From: an uncultured Fidelibacterota bacterium
GTDB lineage: Bacteria > Marinisomatota > Marinisomatia > Marinisomatales > UBA1611
Length of the DNA stretch: 14,066 nucleotides
Assembly (NCBI GenBank): GCA_913041325.1
Contig: CAJWHU010000028.1
Span: 1-14,066, forward strand
Direction of reading: 5' to 3'
This document shows positions 1 through 7,501 of this stretch, in pieces (positions within the stretch are counted from its first letter, which is position 1; every line of letters begins with the position of its first letter). The notes beneath the pieces were generated by a model that had not been told where the DNA came from, searched no databases, and saw only the letters and a program-made list of their open reading frames with translations. The position numbers were made by a program, and so were the translations under genes.

Positions 1-44
1 TTTCCAATACTTCCATGGCCTACAATAACCATACGGTTAATCAT
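1..44 (-). CDS. Start of a Rossmann-fold oxidoreductase, probably Gfo/Idh/MocA type, cut by window edge
   Basis: From the ATG at 42-44 the minus strand reads MINRMVIVGHGSIG, a classical NAD(P)-binding first strand and glycine loop (VGxGxIG). Such GHGSIG starts are typical of Gfo/Idh/MocA dehydrogenases, which often accompany ptmE in Leg loci. Only 14 residues are in the window, so the family is inferred. The same frame is open further upstream to a TGA near 169. It encodes a protein-like 40-residue stretch (…NARYSPPLKDVDLSKR…) that could be joined to an ATG at 169-171 by a single-base change in an A5 run at 152-156. The true start may therefore be earlier. GAAG about eight bases upstream could serve the ATG chosen here. 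Confidence 0.5.
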   Translation of the reverse strand, partial: MINRMVIVGHGSIG

Positions 45-181
45 TTTAAAATCTTCAATTTGATTTATTAGAGTATTTTTACTTAGCCTCTTTGAGAGGT
101 CAACATCCTTCAATGGCGGAGAATAGCGAGCATTTTTTAAACCATCTAAAATTTTTAATAGAATTGTTCATTTTAAACTGC

Positions 182-1225
182 TTATTCTGAAATTATATTT
201 GCTTTTTGAAGGTCATCTGGTCTACCTATGTCCATCCATAATTCATGCATAGGATAGGCAATAGTTCTTTTAGATTTTGCTTGAATACGCTCAAATAGCT
301 CGGGCATATCACACCGCTGTTCACTAACTAAATCATCTAAAACATCTGGTGATAGGGCATAAACAGCTGCATTTATATGACTTCTTGATGTGGGTTTTTC
401 TTCAAAACCAACTATATCAACACCTTTTATTTCTACTACACCAAAAGGATTTTGGTACTCATGATTACGCACTGCCATGGTTGCACATGCTTTGTATCGA
501 TTGTGAAAATCTAATAATTCGCCGTACCGTATATTAGTAATGATATCACCATTAGTTACTACAAATGGTTCATTTGGTTTAGGGTTTAGCAAACTCAATG
601 CCCCTGCAGTCCCAAGTGGAGATTGCTCTCGTAAATAATCAATTTTTACTCCAAGATTTTCACCATCACCAAAATAATCTTCAATCACATTACCCATATG
701 ATGAATTGCTAACACAAAATGATTAAAGCCATCAATTTTAGCCCTCTCTATAATATGTTCTAACATGGGTCTACCAGCCACTAACACCATTGGTTTTGGG
801 CAATCTTGAGTATGCGGCATTAAGCGTGTTCCCTTACCTCCTGCCATAATCACCATTAAATTTGAACGTTCGGGTAATGTAGACACCTCGTCCCATAAAT
901 GTAAGCCAACAATTTTTTGTTCATCATCTATTATTGGTATTTGATGGATTTTATTTGCTACCATAAGTTGCAAAACCATCTCGCGTTTCATATCTGGAGG
1001 GACAACCAATGCATTGTGATTAATTAATTTATCAATAGAGTTTTTAAGTTCTAGGCCTTTAAGCAATCCACGACGTATATCTCCATCAGAAATAGTTCCA
1101 ATAAACTTGTCATTCTTGTCAGCAATCACAATAATTCTAATTCCAACTTCATTAAGATTAGCAATTGCATGTTCAATATTTGAATTTTCTTTGAGGACAG
1201 CTCGCCTCCATAATTCATTATTCAT
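182..1225 (-). CDS. ptmE: PtmE-type nucleotidyltransferase with N-terminal CBS pair
   Basis: This 347-residue protein has two CBS domains at about 10-60 (IVIADKNDKFIGTISDGDIRR) and 70-118 (IPIIDDEQKIVGLHLWDEV). A sugar-phosphate nucleotidyltransferase domain follows from about 122. It has the signature MAGGKGTRL at 127-135, P143/K144 of the CPKPM segment, GTAGAL at 205-210, NGD at 225-227, EEKP at 275-278 and MDIGRPDD at 331-338. The fusion of a CBS pair to this domain is the PtmE arrangement. Campylobacter PtmE makes the GDP-linked hexosamine feeding LegB. Nucleotide preference cannot be read from sequence alone. CBS domains often bind adenylates, so control by cell energy state is possible. 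GGA lies about eight bases before the ATG, after a 42-base gap from PIG-L. Confidence 0.85.
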   Translation of the reverse strand: MNNELWRRAVLKENSNIEHAIANLNEVGIRIIVIADKNDKFIGTISDGDIRRGLLKGLELKNSIDKLINHNALVVPPDMKREMVLQLMVANKIHQIPIIDDEQKIVGLHLWDEVSTLPERSNLMVIMAGGKGTRLMPHTQDCPKPMVLVAGRPMLEHIIERAKIDGFNHFVLAIHHMGNVIEDYFGDGENLGVKIDYLREQSPLGTAGALSLLNPKPNEPFVVTNGDIITNIRYGELLDFHNRYKACATMAVRNHEYQNPFGVVEIKGVDIVGFEEKPTSRSHINAAVYALSPDVLDDLVSEQRCDMPELFERIQAKSKRTIAYPMHELWMDIGRPDDLQKANIISE

Positions 1226-1267
1226 TATTTAATCCAGTAAATTTAGTAGTAATAATCCTTGGTCAAG

Positions 1268-1936
1268 TTAAGTTCTATCTATTAAAAGTTGAAAAGCTTC
1301 TGCTGCTGAAAAACCAGCATTTGAACCTCTCCATTTTGCAAGGGCCTTAACTGTTTCAATGCTTCGTGGAAAAGGAAAACTGTCTATTTCAGTTTTATAT
1401 ACTTTAATAATATCTATTTTTTTCTCTAAATAACTTGATATATCAATGAAGGTATTAGGATGGAATATCTGATATGACTTATAATTAAATTCGGTTTCTG
1501 AAGGAGTTTCGTATGCATATAGTTTCTCGACAGATTGACACCTAAACCATTTTGAACATGCATTTACACAGTCAAAAGTAATTTTATGGTCTGAATGCAC
1601 GTCACCTCTATGAGTTGTATAAACAATGTTTGGTTGAAACTCTTTAAAAACTTCAGACATTTTTGAAATAATTTCACTAGCAGATAATTGATCTAACTTT
1701 GCAGCGGGAAAGTTCAATTCATATGTATTTGAAAAACCCATTAGGTTGGAAACCTTAACAATGTCTCTATCCCTTTGTTTACGAAAATCTTCAGACCATC
1801 CCATATCTTCTGTAGTTTTGGTGCATATTAGCCAAGAGACTTCATCTCCGTCATGGATATGTTTAAGTAATGTTCCCCCGCACCCAAGCATTTCGTCATC
1901 TGGATGAGGTGCGATAACAAGAATTCTTTTATTCAT
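1268..1936 (-). CDS. PIG-L family N-deacetylase
   Basis: This 222-residue protein has the LmbE/PIG-L zinc site. HPDDE at 11-15 carries the metal ligands His11 and Asp14 and the general base Asp13, and HSDH at 114-117 provides the third ligand. The catalytic set is intact and the length is typical. Members remove acetyl groups from GlcNAc-containing substrates. In this locus it could deacetylate a nucleotide sugar or a nonulosonate intermediate so that a different acyl group can be placed, but the substrate is not evident. Its ATG overlaps the legG stop by one base, which suggests a coupled function or coupled expression. PIG-L is not part of the minimal Leg pathway, so it marks this locus as modified. 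Confidence 0.87.
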   Translation of the reverse strand: MNKRILVIAPHPDDEMLGCGGTLLKHIHDGDEVSWLICTKTTEDMGWSEDFRKQRDRDIVKVSNLMGFSNTYELNFPAAKLDQLSASEIISKMSEVFKEFQPNIVYTTHRGDVHSDHKITFDCVNACSKWFRCQSVEKLYAYETPSETEFNYKSYQIFHPNTFIDISSYLEKKIDIIKVYKTEIDSFPFPRSIETVKALAKWRGSNAGFSAAEAFQLLIDRT

Positions 1937-3096
1937 TAGTATGTTATGTCTTTTATAAGGAGTTTGTCGTCGATTTTTACGGATGCAATTATTTCAGCAA
2001 TCTTATCTGAAGATTTTCCATTGCCGTATGGGTTTGAGCATTTTTTCACTTTTGAGATATATTCTTTATCAAACATTGCTTTATTTATAGCTGCAATAAT
2101 CTTATTTTTGTTATGTGCAATGAATTCTACGTTTTCCGCATGCAATCTTCCCTTTTGTCTATTGCCGATGTTTATAACAGGGATCTTTAAAAGTGGTGCC
2201 TCTAGTATTCCTGCACTTGAATTTCCTATTAAGCATGCAGCTCCCCTTAATAGATTTACAAATTCTAATCTGGGTATATTTTTAGCAGTATAAATGAATG
2301 GCAAGTTTTTAAATTCCTCAATGGCTTTTATGATGCCCATACCTCCGGCATCTGAATTAGGAAAACTTATAATAGTTTTGACCTCCATCCTTTTTACAGC
2401 CTCAAGTGTAATCTTCATTTGATGATAAGCTTGGTCAACTTCTGAGGATAGAGCATGCTGGATTACTACAATATAGGGCTCATTTTTAGATAACTTGAAA
2501 TTTAAACTCTTTGATAACTCAGATCTAGATAGTTTTTTGGTCTTTATTAGTCTATCTAGACCTGGATTGCCTACGTTATGGACTCTAAATTTTTGCTCAC
2601 CCAACATAATTACCCTTTTTTTGCTTTCTATATTTGTAGTCAAATGAATGTGTGCAAGCTTTGTCACTGAATGACGTATTTGATCGTCTATATTGCCGAC
2701 TACTCTATCTCCTCCCGAAATATGTATCAAAGGAATATTCATGTAGGTAGATATTAATGCGGTTGATATAGATTCCTCCCTGTCGCCTAAAACTAACAAG
2801 AAATCAGGTTTAATTCTTAAGACTGTCTGAACTAATCCTTGAAGCTGTATGCCAAGACCTTTAACTCTTAAAGACTCAGCATTACCACTCAATAAGCTTT
2901 CTATACGATCTACAATCTTGAAACCATCTTTTTCAATTTCATCTATGGTATTTCCATAATTTTCTGATAGATGGGCTCCTGTTACAGCCACGTTCAAATC
3001 AAGTTCCGGATGTTTATCTATAGAATGAAAAACTGAAGATAAGATGTCATATTCAGATCTAATTCCTGTAACTGCTAACACCAATCTTTTTTTCAT
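1936..3096 (-). CDS. legG: LegG/NeuC-type hydrolysing NDP-sugar 2-epimerase
   Basis: This 386-residue protein has the two-Rossmann (GT-B) fold of hydrolysing UDP-GlcNAc 2-epimerases. Motifs are TGIRSEYD near 10-17, LGDREE at 103-108, HISGGD at 125-130, then IRHSVTKLAHIH at 140-151, NVGNPGLD at 174-181, NSSAGILE at 292-299 and GNRQKGR at 311-317. It epimerises C2 and releases the nucleotide, giving the free manno-sugar used by LegI. Context supports LegG over NeuC. The frame stays open upstream to a GTG at 3138 inside wbqC, but residues added there do not match the family. ATG 3096, seven bases after the wbqC stop, gives MKKRLVLAVTG and is preferred. Its stop overlaps the next ATG by one base. 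Confidence 0.88.
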   Translation of the reverse strand: MKKRLVLAVTGIRSEYDILSSVFHSIDKHPELDLNVAVTGAHLSENYGNTIDEIEKDGFKIVDRIESLLSGNAESLRVKGLGIQLQGLVQTVLRIKPDFLLVLGDREESISTALISTYMNIPLIHISGGDRVVGNIDDQIRHSVTKLAHIHLTTNIESKKRVIMLGEQKFRVHNVGNPGLDRLIKTKKLSRSELSKSLNFKLSKNEPYIVVIQHALSSEVDQAYHQMKITLEAVKRMEVKTIISFPNSDAGGMGIIKAIEEFKNLPFIYTAKNIPRLEFVNLLRGAACLIGNSSAGILEAPLLKIPVINIGNRQKGRLHAENVEFIAHNKNKIIAAINKAMFDKEYISKVKKCSNPYGNGKSSDKIAEIIASVKIDDKLLIKDITY

Positions 3097-3103
3097 ATTA
3101 GAT

Positions 3104-3787
3104 TTAAAAAATAACTTTTTCTTTCCATTCACTTCCACAGTTAAAGATTATATCTATGGCTGATAAATCATTTAAAAAGTCAATTTTTGGAAATAATTGA
3201 GGATAAGAAATAGGTAGTTCACTTTCCATAAAATGTATTTCAATGCCTGCAGATTCAAAAGCCTGAATATTTAAATAGTTTTTTCCACCCATACCAGAAA
3301 TATATTTTGTAGCACCTTTATTTTTACATAATTCCAATATGAGATCTGAGCCACTTCCGATAGATTGAATATCACTGCTCTTATAAGTAGGTACATCAAT
3401 ATCAAGCCAACCCATCATTATCCTAGTCAATTCAATATTTAAGTCACATAAATTTTTCCAGTCCTTTTTATAAAAAGATTCTAGATATGGCTCATAATTA
3501 CTAAAAAATTCTGACTTACCATAACAATTCTTTAAGGACTGCCAGTGTTTCTTTTTCCAATTTAAATTATTGTTAATTTGAGTGTCTTTAATCTTTTGAC
3601 CTAAATTTTGACTAACTGGAATCGTTAACCAGTGTCTTCCTTGGGCAGTTTTGATTTCATTTCTATTTTGGACCCCGTTTTTTTGAAAATCAACAGAGTC
3701 AAGAAATATAAAACTATCAGAATTGGCAATTTTGAGAAAATATGGAAGCCAAGGAATATATTGAGGTTGGTGAATGGATATCTTCAT
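3104..3787 (-). CDS. WbqC-family protein
   Basis: This 227-residue protein begins with the family hallmark HQPQYIPW at 6-13. LDSVDFQKNGVQNRN at 29-43 and HWLTIPV at 52-58 follow, all typical of WbqC-like proteins, and the length is usual for the family. No membrane helix or signal peptide is visible, so it is probably cytoplasmic. WbqC proteins recur in O-antigen, capsule and flagellar-glycan loci, but I know of no settled biochemical role. The setting next to an aminotransferase suggests a step acting on the amino sugar, such as N-acylation, which is an inference. It starts five bases after the aminotransferase stop, with AAGGA unusually close to the ATG, so reinitiation by terminating ribosomes is plausible. 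Confidence 0.85.
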   Translation of the reverse strand: MKISIHQPQYIPWLPYFLKIANSDSFIFLDSVDFQKNGVQNRNEIKTAQGRHWLTIPVSQNLGQKIKDTQINNNLNWKKKHWQSLKNCYGKSEFFSNYEPYLESFYKKDWKNLCDLNIELTRIMMGWLDIDVPTYKSSDIQSIGSGSDLILELCKNKGATKYISGMGGKNYLNIQAFESAGIEIHFMESELPISYPQLFPKIDFLNDLSAIDIIFNCGSEWKEKVIF

Positions 3788-3792
3788 TTCCT

Positions 3793-4926
3793 TTAGAACC
3801 TCTTTAAAATCAGTTTTATAGAATTAGTAACATGAAGAGCATCATCGTCTGACATGCCAGGATGACAAGGCAAACAGATATGCCTGCTTAATATATCTTC
3901 AGTTATCGGTAGTTGCCCTTTATATGTCTTATATAAATTTGTAAATACAGGTTGAAGATGAAGCGGCGGATTGTATGCCCAATCAACAGTAATCCCGAGT
4001 GAATATAATTCTTCTGTTAAAGCCTTTCTATCAATTTTTTTATTAAGAATAATAGGTACTTTCCAAAAAGAAGAAGAGTTGATATCTTCAGGAATAAGAA
4101 CATCAATCTTATTATTCAGGATAGCAAGCTCATTTTTATATATAGTTGCAATAGCCCTTCTTTTAGCCAGAAATTGATCAAGTTTTTCTAACTGTATTCT
4201 GCCTAAAAGAGCAGAAATTTCAGTTATTCTTACATTTCTGCCGGGTATGCTGTACACCTCAGTTTCTGAAGACATATCTCTACCTCTGTTTTGAAAACTT
4301 CTAGCAAAGTTAGCAATCTTATCGCTATTTGTTGTTAGCATTCCACCTTCGCCGGCTGTAATAACCTTTGAAGGAAAAAAAGAAAAGCAACCAGCATCAC
4401 CAATAGTTCCAGCATATTGATTGTTGATTATCGCACCAGGTGAATGAGCTGCATCTTCTATTAAAAACAATTCATTTTCTATGCAATAGCTCCTAAAATC
4501 TTGGATATCTGGAGTTATTATTCCAGTCATATGAACAAGGATAATTCCAGCAGTATTTTTTGTTACCTTTTCCTTTACATCATTAAGGTCTAAGGAGAAT
4601 GTTTTAGGAGAAATTTCCGCGAAGATCGGCGTGCCTCCATTTAAGTGAACCGACATGCCTGTACCAATGAAAGTTTGAGACGGAATGATTACTTCTTTGT
4701 CTTTAATATCATGAGCCAAAAGAGCTGCCTCAAGTGTTGAGGTGCATGCGTTCATGGCTATAGCGTGCTTAACATTCATCTTCTCTGCAAACTCTTTTTG
4801 AAAAGCAAGAACGTTTGGTCCCATACTTAGTGACTTATCTAAAATATTATCAATCTCTTTATGTATTCTTTCTCTATCACGCTCATCAAAGAAAGGGTCT
4901 GCCATTGTTATGTTTTTATGAGTCAT
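3793..4926 (-). CDS. DegT/DnrJ/EryC1/StrS-family PLP-dependent sugar aminotransferase (second in locus)
   Basis: This 377-residue type I fold aminotransferase of sugar-nucleotide type has NACTSTLEAAL at 59-69 as the phosphate loop. IEDAAHS follows with the PLP-nitrogen Asp D158, and SFFPSKVITAGEGG carries the Schiff-base lysine K187. GRNVRITEISALLG lies downstream, as usual. It would aminate a 4-keto or 3-keto nucleotide sugar using glutamate. It is distinct from LegC (no LHEPAFTG-type start, different insertions). The first ATG has a well-placed AGGA six bases upstream and overlaps the SDR stop by 11 bases; a second ATG at 4905 is less likely. It probably works with the preceding SDR on one sugar, but which sugar is not known. 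Confidence 0.87.
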   Translation of the reverse strand: MTHKNITMADPFFDERDRERIHKEIDNILDKSLSMGPNVLAFQKEFAEKMNVKHAIAMNACTSTLEAALLAHDIKDKEVIIPSQTFIGTGMSVHLNGGTPIFAEISPKTFSLDLNDVKEKVTKNTAGIILVHMTGIITPDIQDFRSYCIENELFLIEDAAHSPGAIINNQYAGTIGDAGCFSFFPSKVITAGEGGMLTTNSDKIANFARSFQNRGRDMSSETEVYSIPGRNVRITEISALLGRIQLEKLDQFLAKRRAIATIYKNELAILNNKIDVLIPEDINSSSFWKVPIILNKKIDRKALTEELYSLGITVDWAYNPPLHLQPVFTNLYKTYKGQLPITEDILSRHICLPCHPGMSDDDALHVTNSIKLILKRF

Positions 4927-5818
4927 AAATTTCCTGCTTCTTTAACGCATACTTACTAATTTCATCTTCAAGTCTTGAGGGTATGAAATTAAGAATTTCT
5001 TTAGCTGTTTGTATATCGAATCCAAAGTCTCCTTGGGGACCATCTTGGTCAAGTAAAATAATTTTTGATCTAGATTCTAGTGTTTTTATAATTAAATCCG
5101 TAATACTCAATGCAGATAACGGTTGCCCTGAACCAACATTAATTGGAAGATATTTATTCTCAAAATTATCAATAATTTTAATAGCATTGGTTATTGCTTT
5201 AATTCCATCTTTGGAGGAAATATAGTCTCTTACAATCGTTCCTTTTGAAAATAATTCAATTTTATTTTGTTCGATTGCATTTTTAATAATGTAATCAATA
5301 AGCCCGCCTCCATCTATAAATCCACAAAATCTTAATGAGATATAGTTGCCTTTAGACTTTTTTTGAAACCACTTAAGCCAATTTTCACAATTTACTTTAC
5401 TGCAAGCGTATGCTGATTCTGAAATATCAGTCAAGAAATCTTCTTTTACTTTTAAATTGCAAATATCACCGTAAACAACTTGGCTTGATGCATATATAAA
5501 ATTGGAACACTCGCTTGATAATTCATTTAATAGATTAAATGTTGTAATCTCATTTGATTCAAAAAAAATATCTTCTTTCGAACCCGCTCCAAGGGTTGCA
5601 CCAGCTAAGTGAACTACTGTATCAATTTTTTCAAGCGAATTAAGTATATTGTCATTAGAAGATAAATCTGATTTTATCCATTGGATATTTGGCAAGTTCA
5701 ATAAACTAGTATCAAGTTCTGATCTATAAATAGCAATTATCTTTTCACTATTATTACTTAATTCAGCTACTAATTTTTTTCCAAGAAACCCTGATGCGCC
5801 AGTTACTAAAATTGTCAT
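4916..5818 (-). CDS. Extended short-chain NAD(P)-dependent sugar epimerase/dehydratase/reductase
   Basis: This 300-residue protein has the NAD-binding motif TGASGFLG at 6-13, the D51 position in KSDLSS, the HLAGA segment at 70-74, YASSQVVYGD with the catalytic Ser region at 109-118 and YACSK with Y137 and K141. It is thus a competent SDR of the sugar-nucleotide kind, shorter than LegB by about 40 residues and clearly not its duplicate. The substrate cannot be read from the sequence. It may supply a 4-keto sugar to the aminotransferase encoded next, whose start overlaps its stop by 11 bases, so the two are probably translated together. The DNA here is more AT-rich than legB-legC, which suggests separate acquisition. 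Confidence 0.82.
   Translation of the reverse strand: MTILVTGASGFLGKKLVAELSNNSEKIIAIYRSELDTSLLNLPNIQWIKSDLSSNDNILNSLEKIDTVVHLAGATLGAGSKEDIFFESNEITTFNLLNELSSECSNFIYASSQVVYGDICNLKVKEDFLTDISESAYACSKVNCENWLKWFQKKSKGNYISLRFCGFIDGGGLIDYIIKNAIEQNKIELFSKGTIVRDYISSKDGIKAITNAIKIIDNFENKYLPINVGSGQPLSALSITDLIIKTLESRSKIILLDQDGPQGDFGFDIQTAKEILNFIPSRLEDEISKYALKKQEIYDS
4932..4935 (-). promoter_or_regulatory. Ribosome binding site of the second aminotransferase
   Basis: AGGA sits inside the end of the SDR gene, about six bases before ATG 4924-4926. It favours the 11-base overlapping start over the ATG at 4903-4905. Confidence 0.55.
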
Positions 5819-5852
5819 ATTTGATTGTACTGAGTCAATTGCTTTATCTTAT

Positions 5853-6860
5853 TTAGATGACTATATATTCATCAGGTTCAAAGTTCTTTTTTGCAATAGT
5901 CCCTATTATTTCATCGATCAACATTGGTGAAATACCTTCTCCTGGCCTCTTGCAGGTTAAGTTTTCATTAGAAAATATTTCTCCTTTAGAAATATTCTTT
6001 GCAGCTACAATTGATTTACGAGCTACCAAAATATTTTTCTTTTCTTTAATGCTAGGGGCTTTAATTCCGTTACCCATAGCTTTTTCAATATTCTTGATTG
6101 AATCTACCAAGGCCTTAAGCTCATCCGGTTCTAAGCTTGCCTTATGATCTGGGCCTGATAAATTTTTATCTAATGTAAAGTGCTTTTCAATAACTGTTGC
6201 ACCCAATGCAGCAGCGGCAATAGAAACTTCAATACCTGAAGTATGATCGGAATAACCTATTGCAAGACCTGTAGCTGATTTAATACTCTGCATAGCATGG
6301 AGATTTACCTCTTCCATAGGTGCAGGATATTCTGTAGTACAGTGTAATATAGTTATCAAAGATCGAGGTGTTCCAGCTTTTTCTATAGCACATATGGCTG
6401 CATCGATATCATCCATTGTTGCCATACCGGTCGAAATGATTATGGGCTTGCCAAATTGGCCAATATGGCGCAGGTAAGGCAGATTAGTTATCTCACCAGA
6501 GGGTATTTTAAAAAGTCTTAAATCTAGGCTTGCTAAGAAGTCAATACTTTCAATATCAAAGCCTGTAGACAAAAATTCTATGTTTCGATTATTACAGTGT
6601 TTAATTAATTCATGATGCATACTTTGGCTGAGCTCTAAACGATTTAACATTTGATACTGAGTTTCTTTATTACTTGAATTTGCAATTTGATAGTCTGCTT
6701 TTTTAGCTTGTTGAGTAGCTAAACGATCTGCATTAAAAGTTTGAAACTTCACAATATCAGCACCAGCATTAGCAGCAGCATCTACCATTTTTTTTGCTAA
6801 GACAATGTCACCATTATGATTCACTCCTGCTTCAGCAATTATAAGAATAGGTTTTTTCAT
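5853..6860 (-). CDS. legI: LegI/NeuB-type nonulosonate synthase
   Basis: This 335-residue protein has the NeuB TIM barrel. Motifs are AEAGVNHNG at 9-17, VKFQ at 37-40, HCTTEYP at 173-179, GYSDHT at 202-207, EKHFTLD at 225-231 and GPDHKASL at 236-243. A C-terminal SAF/antifreeze-like domain from about 281 (ARKSIVAAKNISKGE) covers the active site of the partner subunit. It condenses phosphoenolpyruvate with a six-carbon sugar to give a nine-carbon acid. Surrounding legB, legC and legG point to 2,4-diacetamido-2,4,6-trideoxymannose as substrate and diacetyl-legionaminic acid as product, rather than Neu5Ac. Motifs alone do not separate LegI from NeuB or PseI; context decides. The ATG overlaps the preceding stop by one base. 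A 34-base gap follows before a more AT-rich set of genes. Confidence 0.9.
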   Translation of the reverse strand: MKKPILIIAEAGVNHNGDIVLAKKMVDAAANAGADIVKFQTFNADRLATQQAKKADYQIANSSNKETQYQMLNRLELSQSMHHELIKHCNNRNIEFLSTGFDIESIDFLASLDLRLFKIPSGEITNLPYLRHIGQFGKPIIISTGMATMDDIDAAICAIEKAGTPRSLITILHCTTEYPAPMEEVNLHAMQSIKSATGLAIGYSDHTSGIEVSIAAAALGATVIEKHFTLDKNLSGPDHKASLEPDELKALVDSIKNIEKAMGNGIKAPSIKEKKNILVARKSIVAAKNISKGEIFSNENLTCKRPGEGISPMLIDEIIGTIAKKNFEPDEYIVI

Positions 6861-7489
6861 TACGATTTTGTATTTGATGTGATTTTTGAGTTTTCTGGTT
6901 GATTATGTCGAACGGATAGCCCCATACCAATAATACATCCTCTCCCAAGTTCAATTCCTTGCTTTATAACGCTCGCACTGCCAACAAAGCTACTTGAACC
7001 TATAGTTACTTCGCCATTGACTATTGCGCCTGTAGATATATGACAGTGATCTGCTACTGTTGCATCATGCTCAATTAGAGCTTTAGTATTAATAATACAA
7101 TTACTACCTATCATTGCATTTGAATTGACGATAGCACCATGCATAACTATCGTCCCATCCCCTACCAAGGCACTGCCTGCAACATGCGCAGTTTCAGAAA
7201 TAATAGTTGGAAACTTAAAACCCAAAGCTGATGCCTGATCGTAAATGCGCTGACGAACTAGCGCTGTCTCGATTTGCCCTAGAGCTATAAGCGCATATTC
7301 ATATCGTTTTGCTAGATCAGGTAAATCGCTATCTGTTCCAATTACAGGGTATCCCATACATTCATTTTGCAACTCTTCTTCTTCACCTATTAAGCCAGCA
7401 ATTTTAAAAATACCTGTATGCTCAATAACGTCAATACATGAATGAGCATGACCCCCTGCACCAATCAAAATTAAATTAGGTTTGCTCAT
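6860..7489 (-). CDS. neuD: NeuD/PglD-type acetyltransferase with left-handed beta-helix
   Basis: This 209-residue two-domain enzyme has an N-terminal Rossmann-like UDP-sugar-binding part (GAGGHA at 10-15, the family's signature) at about 1-90. Hexapeptide repeats forming a left-handed beta-helix follow at about 100-195, with the catalytic-type His in IEHDA (H141). PglD relatives N-acetylate a 4-amino nucleotide sugar, while NeuD relatives O-acetylate sialic acid. The position between legC and legI favours the 4-N-acetylation step of the Leg pathway (the LegH step), but O-acetylation of the product cannot be excluded. The stop overlaps the legI start by one base (TAATG), a sign of translational coupling. 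Confidence 0.85.
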   Translation of the reverse strand: MSKPNLILIGAGGHAHSCIDVIEHTGIFKIAGLIGEEEELQNECMGYPVIGTDSDLPDLAKRYEYALIALGQIETALVRQRIYDQASALGFKFPTIISETAHVAGSALVGDGTIVMHGAIVNSNAMIGSNCIINTKALIEHDATVADHCHISTGAIVNGEVTIGSSSFVGSASVIKQGIELGRGCIIGMGLSVRHNQPENSKITSNTKS

Positions 7490-7501
7490 AATGATTTCTT
7501 A

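Noticed and set aside
349..537. Plus-strand open frame inside ptmE, and similar plus-strand frames inside other genes
   Set aside because: They lie fully within well-supported minus-strand genes and have compositions expected of antisense frames.
4916..5818. The SDR as a second LegB
   Set aside because: It is about 40 residues shorter and lacks the LegB-type segments. It is a different SDR subgroup of unknown substrate.
5853..6860. A true sialic acid (Neu5Ac) pathway from NeuB/NeuC/NeuD-like genes
   Set aside because: legB and legC are present, which are needed for legionaminic but not for sialic acid, so the NeuB/NeuC-like enzymes are better read as LegI and LegG.
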